NCBI GenBank assembly: GCA_964019135.1
Contig: OZ025260.1
Coordinates: 34,156,254 to 34,220,253, forward strand
Direction of reading: 5' to 3'
DNA length: 64,000 nt
Source of the DNA: Arenicola marina
Taxonomy: Eukaryota > Annelida > Polychaeta > Arenicolidae
Of this stretch, positions 27,300-36,769 are shown piece by piece (within the stretch, counting starts at the first letter, position 1; each line of letters starts with the position of its first letter). The position numbers were made by a program, and so were the translations under genes. The notes below the pieces were generated by a model. That model ran no database searches. It saw only the letters and a program-made list of their open reading frames with translations, and was not told the origin of the DNA.

Positions 27300-30200
27300 A
27301 GGCCGAGTACTGACAGAGAGCTAAGGCTTGGTGACGGTAACCGGGCGGTAGGCCGAGTACTGACAGAGAGCTGAGTCTTGGTGACGATAACCGGGCGGTA
27401 GGCCGAGTACTGACAGAAAGCTGAGTTATGGTGACGGTAACCGGGCGGTAGGCCGAGTACTGACAGAGAGCTGTGGCTTGGTGACGGTAACCGGGCTGTA
27501 GGCCGAGTACTGACAGAGAGCTGAGGCTTGGTGACGGTAACCGGGCTGTAGGCCGAGTACTGATAGAGAGCTGAGGCTTGGTGACGGTAACCGCGCTGTA
27601 GGCCGAGTACTGACAGAGAGCTGAGGCTTGGTGACTGTAACCGGGCGGTAGGCCGAGTACTGACAGAGAGCTGAGGCTTGGTGACGGTAACCGGGCTGTA
27701 GGCCGAGTACTGATAGAGAGCTGAGGCTTGGTGACGGTAACCGGGCTGTAGGCCGAGTACTGACAGAGAGCTGAGGCTTGGTGACGGTAACCGGGCTGTA
27801 GGCCGAGTACTGACAGAGAGCTGAGGCTTGGTGACGGTAATCGGGCTGTAGGCCGAGTACTGACAGAGAGCTGAGGCTCTGTGACGGTAACCGGGCGTAG
27901 GCCGAGTACTGACAGAGAGCTGAGGCTTGGTGACGGTAACCGGGCTGTAGGCCGAGTACTGACAGAGAGCTGAGGCTTGGTGACGGTAACCGGGCTGTAG
28001 GCCGAGTACTGACAGAGAGCTGAGGCTTGGTGACGGTAACCTCGCTGTAGGCCGAGTACTGATAGAGAGCTGAGGTTTGGTGACGGTAACCGGGCTGTAG
28101 GCCGAGTACTGACAGAGAGCTGAGGCTTGGTGACGGTAACCGGGCGTAGGCCGAGTACTGACAGAGAGCTGAGTATTGGTGACGGTAACCGGGCGGTAGG
28201 CCGAGTACTGAGAGAGAGCTGAGGCTTGGTGACGGTAACCGGGCTGTAGGCCGAGTACTGACAGAGAGCTGAGGCTTGGTGACGGTAACCGGGCTGCAGG
28301 CCGAGTATTGACAGAGAGCTGAGGCTTGGTGACGGTAACCGGGCTGTAGGCCGAGTACTGACAGAGAGCTGAGGCTTGGTGACGGTAACCGGGCTGTAGG
28401 CCGAGTACTGATAGAGAGCTGAGGCTTGGTGAGGTAACCGGGCTGTAGGATGAGTACTGATAGAGAGCTGAGGCTTGGTGACGGTAACCGGGCTGTAGGC
28501 CGAGTACTGACAGAGAGCTGAGGCTTGGTGACGGTAACCGGGCGGTAGGCCGAGTACTGACAGAGAGCTGAGGCTTGGTGACGGTAACCGGGCTGTAGGC
28601 CGAGTATTGACAGAGAGCTGAGTCTTGGTGAGGTAACCGGGCTGTAGGCCGAGTACTGACAGAGAGCTGAGGCTTGGTGACGGTAACCGGGCTGTAGGCC
28701 GAGTACTGACAGAGAGCTGAGGCTTGGTGACGGTAACCGGGCTGTAGGCCGAGTACTGACAGCGAGCTGAGACTTGGTGACGGTAACCGGGCTGCAGGCC
28801 GAGTATTGACAGAGAGCTGAGGCTTGGTGACGGTAACCGGGCGGTAGGCCGAGTACTGACAGAGAGCTGTGGCTTGGTGACGGTAACCGGGCGGTAGGGC
28901 GAGTACTGACAGAGAGCTGAGGGTTGGTGACGGTAACCGGGCTGTAAGCCGAGTACTGATAGAGAGCTGAGGCTTGGTGACGGTAACCGCGCTGTAGGCC
29001 GAGTACTGACAGAGAGCTGAGGCTTGGTGGCGGTAACCGGGCGGTAGGCCGAGTACTGACAGAGAGCTGAGTCTTGGTGACGGTAACCGGGCGGTAGGCC
29101 GAGTACTGACAGAGAGCTGAGGCTTGGTGACGGTAACCGGGCTGTAGGCCGAGTACTGACAGAGAGCTGAGGCTTGGTGACGGTAACCGGGCTGTAGGCC
29201 GAGTACTGATAGAGAGCTGAGGCTTGGTGACGGTAACCGGGCTGTAGGCCGAGTACTGACAGAGAGCTGAGGCTTGGTGACGGTAACCGGGCTGTAGGCC
29301 GAGTACTGACAGAGAGCTGAGGCTTGGTGACGGTAACCGGGCTGCAGGCCGAGTATTGACAAAGAGCTGAGGCTTGGTGACGGTAACCGGGCGGTAGGCC
29401 GAGTACTGACAGAGAGCTGAGGCTTGGTGACGGTAACCGGGCTGTAGGCCGAGTACTGACAGAGAGCTGAGGCTTGGTGAGGTAACCGGGCTGTAGGCCG
29501 AGTACTGATAGAGAGCTGAGGCTTGGTGACGGTAACCGGGCTGTAGGCCGAGTACTGACAGAGAGCTGAGGCTTGGTGACGGTAACCGGGCTGTAGGCCG
29601 AGTACTGACAGAGAGCTGAGGCTTGGTGACGGTAACCGGGCTGTAGGCTGAGTATTGACAGAGAGCTGAGGCTTGGTGAGGTAACCGGGCTGTAGGCCGA
29701 GTACTGACAGAGAGCTGAGGCTTGGTGACGGTAACCGGGCTGTAGGCCGAGTACTGATAGAGAGCTGAGGCTTGGTGACGGTAACCGGGCTGTAGGCCGA
29801 GTACTGATAGAGAGCTGAGGCTTGGTGACGGTAACCGGGCGGTAGGCCGAGTACTGACAGAGAGCTGAGGCTTGGTGACGGTAACCGGGCGGTAGGCCGA
29901 GTACTGACAGAGAGCTGTGGCTTGGTGACGGTAACCGGGCTGTAGGCCGAGTACTGACAGAGAGCTGAGGCTTGGTGACGGTAACCGGGCGGTAGGCCGA
30001 GTACTGACAGAGAGCTGAGGCTTGGTGACGGTAACCGGGCTGTAGGCCGAGTACTGACAGAGAGCTGTGGCTTGGTGACGGTAACCGGGCTGTAGGCCGA
30101 GTACTGACAGAGAGCTGAGGCTTGGTGACGGTAACCGGGCGGTAGGCCGAGTACTGACAGAGAGCTGAGGCTTGGTGACGGTAACCGGGCGGTAGGCCGA

Positions 30201-30626
30201 GTACTGACAGAGAGCTGAGGCTTGGTGACGGTAACCGGGCGGTAGGCCGAGTACTGACAGAGAGCTGTGGCTTGGTGACGGTAACCGGGCTGTAGGCCGA
30301 GTACTGACAGAGAGCTGAGGCTTGGTGACGGTAACCGGGCTGTAGGCCGAGTACTGACAGAGAGCTGAGGCTTGGTGACGGTAACCGGGCGGTAGGCCGA
30401 GTACTGACAGAGAGCTGAGGCTTGGTGACGGTAACCGGGCGGTAGGCCGAGTACTGACAGAGAACTGAGGCTTGGTGACGGTAACCGGGCTGTAGGCCGA
30501 GCACTGACAGAGAGCTGAGGCTTGGTGACGGTAACCGGGCTGTAGGCCGAGTACTGACAGAGAGCTGAGGCTTGGTGACGGTAACCGGGCTGTAGGCCGA
30601 GTACTGACAGAGAGCTGAGGCTTGGT
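27300..30626. repeat. Diverged right-hand edge of the 50-bp array
   Basis: In the last 3 kb the long superrepeats fade. Units carry scattered private changes, including four 49-bp units with gtgaggtaacc (near 28429, 28628, 29477 and 29676) not noticed elsewhere, and single changes such as gggcgagtac and ggatgagtac. The 49-bp gggcgtagg junctions at 27893 and 28142 are only 249 bp apart. Loss of homogeneity toward an edge is expected where unequal exchange acts mainly on the interior of an array. Confidence 0.75.
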
Positions 30627-31383
30627 CCCATTTGATTATTATAATTCTAAAATATTGATCAAATATTATTTGATTTTGGCGCAATTATCTTAGTAAACCT
30701 CATTTTCTCTGATATTTGTCCCATTTCATGCCACGAGGGCCGCCGACGCACATTGCGCGTGATTCGACCGAAGCACCAATAAAAGAGTCGATTTAGCACG
30801 GTTAATATTCATCTTGTGTACGATGCATTATGAACAGTAAATTCGCCTGGGTACCTGTTATATGCTTGGTAATAAACACGCTTTGGTGAATGTCTGACAG
30901 ACGTTTAGACATATTTTCTCACGATACCCACGACCCAAGGGGGGTTAAGCTATATGGCATATCACATAGTATAAAACTGCCATGGTAGAACTGCAACACA
31001 GTCCACCCCGGAACAATATCGCGGCTGTGAATTTGACCTTGTGAGGGGCAAACGTGTGTGGGTGAGGGGGTTGGTGCTAGGGGGAGGGGGGGGGGAGTGA
31101 GTGATGAAATTACTGCCAATGGAATATACTTGCATCTTGGTGCCTTCGACACGTCAAGTATATTCGACCTCACGAGTTTCCGAATCAATTGACTGGTATT
31201 CACCTGTGGTGCACTACTTTTTTGTGCCTGACTTCATTACCGTCACATTGACCTTGACATGGCACACGTGACGCCTCTACCGGTGAACCACCCGACTCAT
31301 CCCTAAAACGTGCCGCAATACTCAAGCCCCCGTCAACAATTAGAATCCTCACCGAGAAATCACTTGCGAATGGGGCAAAGTGG
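30627..31383. other. Unique island right of the 50-bp array; AT-rich junction
   Basis: No gene is recognised. The first 60 bases are strongly AT-rich, with a palindrome-like stretch (atcaaatattatttgat, from 30658). A TATAAAA lies at 30970-30976. Two nuclear-receptor-type half-sites occur on the minus strand: CAAGGTCA at 31034-31041 and TCAAGGTCA at 31249-31257, the latter being the extended ERR/NR5A consensus. A G10 run lies at 31086-31095 and an E-box CACGTG at 31265-31270. Open frames here are short and show no family features. Confidence 0.6.
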
Positions 31384-31910
31384 AGACCACGTGACGGACC
31401 AGCCTGGTGGGGGTCCTTGCAGACGACCTCGTGACGGAAAAGCCTGGTGGGGGTCCTTGCAGACGACCTCGTGACGGAAAAGCCTGGTGAGGGTCTTTGG
31501 AGACGACCACGTGACGGACCAGCCTGGTGGGGGTCCTTGGAGACGACCTCGTGATGGACCCACCTGGTGGGGGTCCTTGGAGACGACCACGTGATGGACC
31601 AGCCTGGTGGGGGTCCTTGGAGACGACCACGTGATGGACCCACCTGGTGGGGGTCCTTGGAGACGACCACGTGATGGACCAGCCTGGTGGGGGTCCTTGG
31701 AGACGACCACGTGATGGACCAGCCTGGTGGGGGTCCTTGGAGACGACAACGTGACGGACCAGCCTGGTGGGGAACCTTGGAGACGACCACGTGACGGACC
31801 AGCCTGGTGGGGAACCTTGGAGACGACCACGTGACGGACCAGCCTGGTGGGGGTCCTTGGAGACGACCACGTGACGGACCAGCTTGGTGGGGGTCCTTGG
31901 AGACGACCCT
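31384..31910. repeat. 40-bp minisatellite, about 13 copies, E-box bearing
   Basis: Units start at 31421, 31461 and so on to 31861 with an exact 40-bp step, after a 37-bp partial first unit. The unit begins agacgaccacgtgatgg and continues accagcctggtgggggtcc. CACGTG is present in nine copies (31388, 31508, 31588, 31628, 31668, 31708, 31788, 31828, 31868) and broken in four (ctcgtg or aacgtg). Variant units with ggacccacc opposite ggtgggggtcc could fold as a hairpin. Open frames over this block on both strands are repeat artefacts. Confidence 0.95.
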
Positions 31911-32110
31911 CGACTGAAAGGGATAGACAGGAAGTTGGGCCGGAAGTCGTCACACGGAAGGGCAGCCTCGGGAGGGCGCGACAATGGCCGGGGATCGATG
32001 GGGGTGCGCGAGGAGAGTGCGCGGCGGACAAAGGGGGTCCAGAGTCCTGGGAGCAGGGGACTGAGACATCCTGTCCTCCCCATGTAAGCCAGGGGTGGCG
32101 GCTTAAGAAA
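31911..32110. other. Unique spacer between two minisatellites
   Basis: About 200 bases of GC-rich, mostly non-repeated sequence. Plus-strand open frames begin or pass here only because the neighbouring arrays lack stop codons. Nothing else is recognised. Confidence 0.5.
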
Positions 32111-32390
32111 GGGTGGGGGGGGGCGGGGGCTGGAAGGAACGGCTGGGGGTGGGTGTGGGGCGCTGGAAGGAACGAGGTGGGGGTGGGTGTGGGGCGCTGG
32201 AAGGGACGGGTGGGGGTGGGTGTGGGGCGGTGGAAGGAACGAGGTGGGGGTGGGTGTGGGGGGCTGGAAGGAACGAGGTGGGGGTGGGTGTGGGGCGCTG
32301 GAAGGGTGGGGTGGGAGTGGATGTGGGGCGGTGTAAGAGACGGGGTGAGGGTGGGTGGGGGCGCTGGGGTTGGGTTAGGTGGGGGTTTTA
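32111..32390. repeat. G-rich 33/34-bp minisatellite, about 8 copies
   Basis: The marker ggaagg occurs at 32132, 32165, 32199, 32232, 32266 and 32300, with a degraded copy at 32333. Steps are 33 or 34 bp. The unit carries gaggtgggggtgggtgtggg, so the plus strand has several runs of three to five G per unit and could form G-quadruplexes. The alternation of 33 and 34 bp moves the reading frame each unit, which argues against coding. Confidence 0.92.
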
Positions 32391-32538
32391 GGAGCTAGAA
32401 GTCGGGCAGGGGGGGTGGGGTGATAGGGTCAACACGTATCTTGGCGGCTAGGACGTGTCGGCGGACGGATCAATCCAGGACACTTTCTTAAATGGCGGGG
32501 AAACAATTATCCTGACTAAGCTAGTGGAAACACCGACC

Positions 32539-32634
32539 GAGGCGGGGGGAGGGGAGGCGGGGGATGGGAGGGGAGGCGGGGGATGGGGAGGCGGGGGATG
32601 GGAGGGGAGGCGGGGGATGGGAGGGGAGGGGAGT
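32539..32634. repeat. Purine-rich 15/19-bp alternating repeat
   Basis: The marker ggcggggg occurs at 32541, 32556, 32575, 32590 and 32609, with steps of 15, 19, 15 and 19 bp. The repeating unit is therefore a 34-bp dimer. The plus strand is almost entirely G and A with isolated C and T (ggcgggggatgggagg). Such strand asymmetry suits G-quadruplex or triplex structure. A C13 run follows at 32761-32773. Confidence 0.9.
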
Positions 32635-33049
32635 TAAGGGACGGTGGTGTTGGGTGTAGCGGGGCGGGGTGAGTACAGATGGGGTTTTGTGTAGAGTGGG
32701 GTGGGGTGTCGGGTGTGGATTGGCGGCATTGCGGACGCGACCTCGGATCCACATCGCCCACCCCCCCCCCCCCACCGACTCCCCCTACCCATCATGAGAC
32801 TCCACAAACATACCCTAGAGTGACGCTGCCGTAACTAATGCCGCTCGCTTCTTGGCGCGGTCCATGAGGGTCAGGGATATTCACAGGAGACTGCGACTAC
32901 GGGTGGCTTGACCATCACCCACCCTCCTAACCCGCCCCATCCTGCCCCCCGCGCATGCTCGCCAGACGCCCAGCCACTCTACCTGATTGCATCCGTGGGT
33001 ACGAATTGATCGAGACACGTCATTGACCGGTGGGAGTTTGGAAAGCAGT

Positions 33050-33071
33050 GTCACATGACCAGTCACGTGAC
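33050..33071. promoter_or_regulatory. Paired M-box/CLEAR-type E-boxes
   Basis: GTCACATGAC (33050-33059) and GTCACGTGAC (33062-33071) lie 12 bp apart. The first is the M-box form and the second the palindromic CLEAR form, both bound in animals by MITF/TFE-family and USF bHLH-zip proteins. No gene start is evident nearby, so function is inferred from the motifs alone. Confidence 0.4.
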
Positions 33072-34079
33072 CTGTCTTTGGCGGGCTATCTTGCTATTCT
33101 TACCGGCTTAAGCTGCTCCTGGCTTTTCTTATGCTAATACTAGAAGTTCATGTATGAATGTGCTTTGTGAGGTTCGTTCATTGATTCAATATGGGCAGGA
33201 ATTATTTTCATACAGAAAAATACCTTAGCTAAACTTAAAAATAGGATAATCGTATATTTCTATGGTACCCAAGACAAAATTCTTCACTCCGTAAAGATCA
33301 GTAAATGCATTTTTATCATTAGGAAAGTGCCAAATCTAAGTGAGCACCGCGTGGGGATTATGAAGATTACCCCCACGAGGTTAAGAGGCTATACCCCCAA
33401 CACCCTCACACCACACCCCTTCTGATGAAAGAGGATCGATGGTACATGTCGATCAGGGGTAAGCACACCGGCCTGCTGGGCGCACCTCTTCCTCGCTACA
33501 CACAGGGACAGGAGGTCTCTCTCCAGCGCCAACGCAAATATTCACACAGTGAAGAGTGAAATCCAGGAGTCTGGCCAAACGGTTTCTGCGGCATAGCTGA
33601 CTTCCCAAGGGTCAAGGATCCAAACTACCGTTCAAATCAAATCAACAAGTCCAAAAATAAGCAACTACGAACAAAACAGATAAATTCCGTTAATAATATC
33701 TAGACTGCACAGCCCATATTTTCAAAAATGTTCGGAGTGGACGGGGGGGGGGGGTATTCCCAGATCCCCATAGAATGTCCCAACATTAGGCTAAATTAAA
33801 TGTGTGCTCACACATACACAGCATGCTGATTCCTCCACTGGTGCAGTTGGTTGTAACAAATAGTTGTTCCGTTCTAAGAAAACATCAACAAGGTATGTAG
33901 ATCATTTACTCGTGAGATTACATACCACAATGATTTTCGCAAACCGCTGGCCAAATTGACCAACAGGAAAAAAAACTATTTCGGGACAATTCTCCTCCTC
34001 CACCCCCCCCCCCCCCCCCCTGTTCCCCGCTTGGGAACTCCATTATGGCTGGCGTCACGGTACATTAAACACACTCCTT

Positions 34080-34094
34080 CGCCAGATGGCGCTG
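34080..34094 (+). promoter_or_regulatory. CTCF-like site (cgccagatggcgctg)
   Basis: The site matches 11 of 15 positions of the vertebrate core CACCAGGGGGCGCTA. The agatggcgc core also resembles the form I recall for insect CTCF. The 13-base core recurs inverted at 34735-34747. Motif evidence only. Confidence 0.3.
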
Positions 34095-34734
34095 CGTCAG
34101 TCGTACCCACACAGACGATCAGTGGGACGCGGATAGATTAACCAACGGACTGGTGGCCACTGTGCCAGCTACAAACCACACGGACTGCCCAAATGATTAT
34201 GTTTTGTGGTAGTAGCAGGGACTGGATCGGTTTATTCTGAGAGGCCCTTCAGGAACCCATGCCAAGAAAATGAAAAGTATATACATGTATAAGAGCAAAT
34301 ATGACCTCTTGTAGGTCTTAGGTGCCAGGAACAAATACTGGACAGGTAAACATTTAATATGCGCGACAGACCCGTAAACACGATGACTGGATTAGTCTAC
34401 AACTCCTAAATATTCATACATGTACTGGATTAAAAAAAATGGCTACACGGGAGATTTTGTCCTGCGGTTCTTGTTTCAACACCAAGGAAAAAGGTCAGGA
34501 AGAGGGAAAACGGAAGCGCCTGGTCCTAGTTCTTGATTTATTTGTACAATTTGGAGCTTCTATTCGTCATACAAAACGTCATACCACGGGCCACGGGCCA
34601 CGGGCCTTAAAGAGAGAATGCTTAAACTTGTGGCTAGAACTTGTTGACTAGATATTTTCCACCCGACAAGAAATAAATGGTCTGATTTTCTTGTATGTTT
34701 CAATGTAGATCGTACTGAACAGTGGCGCCATCTG

Positions 34735-34748
34735 GCGCGTAGCGTCAC
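34735..34748 (-). promoter_or_regulatory. CTCF-like site, inverted partner of 34080
   Basis: gcgccatctggcgc contains the exact reverse complement of the 13-base core at 34080-34092. It lies 655 bp away and in convergent orientation. The core is itself nearly palindromic, so orientation is weakly defined. Confidence 0.3.
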
Positions 34749-35066
34749 GTAATGCGAAAAATTAAATGAAATAAATTGGTGCTTTAAGCCACTTCTGTGC
34801 ACACAAAGACTAAACTGGGCCAGTAACAACGAACAGGCACCGCTTATGTGAGAGTGCATAGCACACACAGAGAAACTCTAAACGAGGAGAAAAAGCGAAA
34901 ACGTTGAATGTTTACAGCGGCCCTGCCATTCAAAAGCCGATATTCAATTGGGGGAGCGGACTACAGGTACCTCGAAATCCCTCAACCGGCATGGCGAGGC
35001 GTCCAGAGTTTGTAGACACACAGGGAAGGGTTTTACACGCACGAAGTGGCTCATTAAGATACGCCA

Positions 35067-35107
35067 GGGCGGGGAGGGGGAGGGGTGTCAGGGGGATGGG
35101 GGGTGAA
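35067..35107 (+). other. G-quadruplex motif
   Basis: The plus strand reads gggcggggagggggaggggt followed by gtca, then ggggg and gggggg runs. At least five G-runs of four or more are separated by loops of one to five bases, which meets the usual intramolecular quadruplex pattern. Confidence 0.6.
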
Positions 35108-35260
35108 GGCGACGTGAGCACCCGACCTGACCCGGAAACCGGAACGATTTCCTTTGTTGGGGGCTGCAGCCGTTGAAACGATGGGCGAGGCGCGGGAGTT
35201 CAAATTGCGATCACGTCCAAGGATTAAGTGTAGATCTCAGCCATGTGCGTCCTGGAGGCA

Positions 35261-35420
35261 CCGCCTGTCTGTGTGTCTCTGTCTGTGCGTCTGTGTGTCT
35301 GTCTGTGCGTCAGTCTGTCTGTGTCTGTCTGTGTGTCTGTCTTTGTATCTGCCTGTGTCTGTCTGTCTGTGTGTGTCTGTCTGTGTGTCTGTCTGTTTGT
35401 CTATCTCTTTGTGTGTCTTG
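35261..35420. repeat. TCTG/TG imperfect microsatellite
   Basis: About 160 bases of interleaved ctgt, gtgt and gtctgtctg with occasional gcg and ttg interruptions. Cysteine/valine/serine-rich open frames in all three plus frames across it are artefacts of the repeat. Confidence 0.9.
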
Positions 35421-35675
35421 CACTCTTCAGGCAGGTCTGGTGGTGGCCTCTTAAACCAGCTTTACAATCTCTCCTCTACTTAATTACTGTGCGGTCGGTT
35501 GACTGGGGAAATTTGTGCAATGTAGTCTGCATTTGACACTATAAGCTAGCGGTGTCCGTGGTATGTTAGAACACATCATTGTGCTCATTCAAATATAACT
35601 GCATTACTGCAAAAAGCCATTTACGTATACTCCGAAGGGACATCCTGAACAAGGAGGGACGCAGGATCTGGATCT
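35421..35675. other. Unique spacer
   Basis: About 250 bases with no repeat, gene or recognisable site. Confidence 0.5.
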
Positions 35676-36360
35676 CCCGGACCCCCCTAGACCACCCTGG
35701 GCCTCCTGGACCCCCTGAACCCCTAGATCCTCTGGCTCCTCCTGGACCCCGCTGGACCCCGTGGATACTCTGGATCCTTTGGACCCCGTGGATACTCTGG
35801 ATCCTTTGGACCCCCGGACCCCCCTGGACCCCCCTCGATCCCCCGGACCCCCCTGGACCCCCCTGGACCCCCCTAGATCCCCCGGACCCCCCTGGACCCC
35901 CCTGGACCCCCCTGGATCCTCTGGACCCTCTGGACCCCCCTGGATCGTCTCGACCCCCCTGAATTATCTGGAACCCCTGGACTCCCTGGATCCCCTAAAC
36001 AACCTGAATCCCCTGAATCCCCTTGACCCCCCTTGAACCCCTGGATCCTCCTGGACCCCCCTGGACCCCCTGGATCCTTCTATACCTCCCTGGACCCCCT
36101 GAATTTCCCTAGACCCCCCTGGACCCCCTGGATCCCTCTGGACCGCCCTGGACCCCCTGGATCCTTCTATACCTCCCTGGACCCCCTGAATTCCCCTGGA
36201 CCCCCCTGGACCCCCTGGATGCCTCTGGACCGCCCTGGACCCCCTGGATCCTTCTATACCTCCCTGGACCCCCTGAATTCCCCTGGACCCCACTGGACCC
36301 CCTGGGTCCCTCTGGACCGCCCTGGACCCCCCCTGGACCCCCTGGATGCCTCTGGACCCT
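35676..36360. repeat. 9-bp-based repeat with 87-bp superunit
   Basis: The basic element is close to ccctggacc, with gatcc and gaatt variants. In the right half a superunit marked by ccttctatac recurs at 36076, 36163 and 36250, exactly 87 bp apart. The 9-bp period gives a three-residue periodicity: proline-rich on the plus strand and Gly-rich, collagen-like to the eye, on the minus strand. The left part (35676-36050) is less regular. No stop-free frame continues into conserved unique sequence, so I treat this as a minisatellite. Confidence 0.88.
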
Positions 36361-36769
36361 GGCTCAAGCAGGGTGTTTGGGACGCATAATATGTCAGGAA
36401 CTGTTTTTATATGTATAAAACATGCTATATGTTACGGCTATCATGCGTATAGGCAAGAGATTCAATGCGCCATAGACCTGCCGAGCAAGGTGACTCAACG
36501 TTCAGGCAAAACTTATCAATATCTCAATGAAGTCAGTATTCGTTTACATTGCAATTTAGTTTCCTCTTCTACTTAATAAAACTAATATAATTACCAATTA
36601 CTCCAGGCAAGTCGTGTTGTGCAACGCCGCTCGGGACCCGTATGTTGAAACGAGTTAGGCCAATTTGCATGATTTGAGCCAACCTGAAAGCGTTTCCGGT
36701 CCGTAATAACCCGCGGCTGCCGGGACACATGGCGTGCATGCGCGCATTGAGGGAAACACTGCCTGCAGA
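36361..36769. other. Unique island before the 39-bp array
   Basis: About 400 bases, AT-rich to the left and GC-rich to the right. gtgcatgcgcgcat (about 36735-36748) is one base from an NRF1 site and lies some 25 bp from the array. No gene is recognised. Confidence 0.5.

Larger units (their letters stand above)
1..30626. repeat. 50-bp satellite/minisatellite array, about 613 copies, open at left edge
   Basis: The array is head-to-tail copies of a 50-bp unit. Recognisable parts in order are ccgagtactgacagagagct, gaggcttggtgacggtaacc and gggctgtagg. The commonest alternative ends in gggcggtagg. Length variants are 49 bp (gggcgtagg, ctgtacccgag or gtgaggtaacc junctions) and 43 bp (loss of the 7 bases between ggg and ccgag). 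Nearly every unit has AGTACT and GGTAACC, so ScaI and BstEII would cut to about 50-bp steps. The array already runs at base 1 and stops sharply at 30626. Fifty is not a multiple of three, so each 150 bp reads through three phases. Frames stay open because the unit lacks stops on the minus strand, which yields 50-residue pseudo-protein periods. No coding role is supported. Confidence 0.98.
32635..35260. other. Unique island, 2.6 kb, no gene recognised
   Basis: Open frames are short (at most about 100 codons) and resemble no family I know. The best-placed ATG is at 34439, with A at -3 and G at +4, opening 70 codons to 34651. It is basic and unremarkable and I do not call it a gene. Other contents are C13 (32761-32773), G12 (33743-33754) and C18 (34003-34020), paired E-boxes near 33.06 kb, two CTCF-like sites near 34.1 and 34.7 kb, a small hairpin gatcga/tcgatc at 33433-33454, three ccacggg heptads near 34584-34606, and a G-quadruplex motif near 35.07 kb. 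Confidence 0.55.

Noticed and set aside
1..30626. CRISPR array
   Set aside because: Units are contiguous copies without unique spacers, the genome is eukaryotic in character, and no cas genes are present.
2857..30684. Minus-strand reading frames of 470 to 1,620 codons over the 50-bp array, with a repeating YRHQASALCQYSA-like period
   Set aside because: The 50-bp unit has no stop in the frames concerned and every 150 bp cycles through three phases. Several such frames overlap on the same strand, many starts are not ATG, and there is no unique domain or codon bias.
33611..33650. tRNA-like B-box (gttcaaatc) suggesting a SINE
   Set aside because: No matching A-box at the right distance, no A-rich tail and no cloverleaf could be drawn.
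34439..34651. 70-codon ATG frame in a good start context
   Set aside because: Short, basic, no recognisable motif, no promoter or polyadenylation context, and it overlaps an equally long minus-strand frame.
35964..36293. Collagen-like Gly-X-Y protein on the minus strand
   Set aside because: The periodicity is forced by the 9-bp repeat. The proline placement of true collagen is absent and there are no flanking exons.
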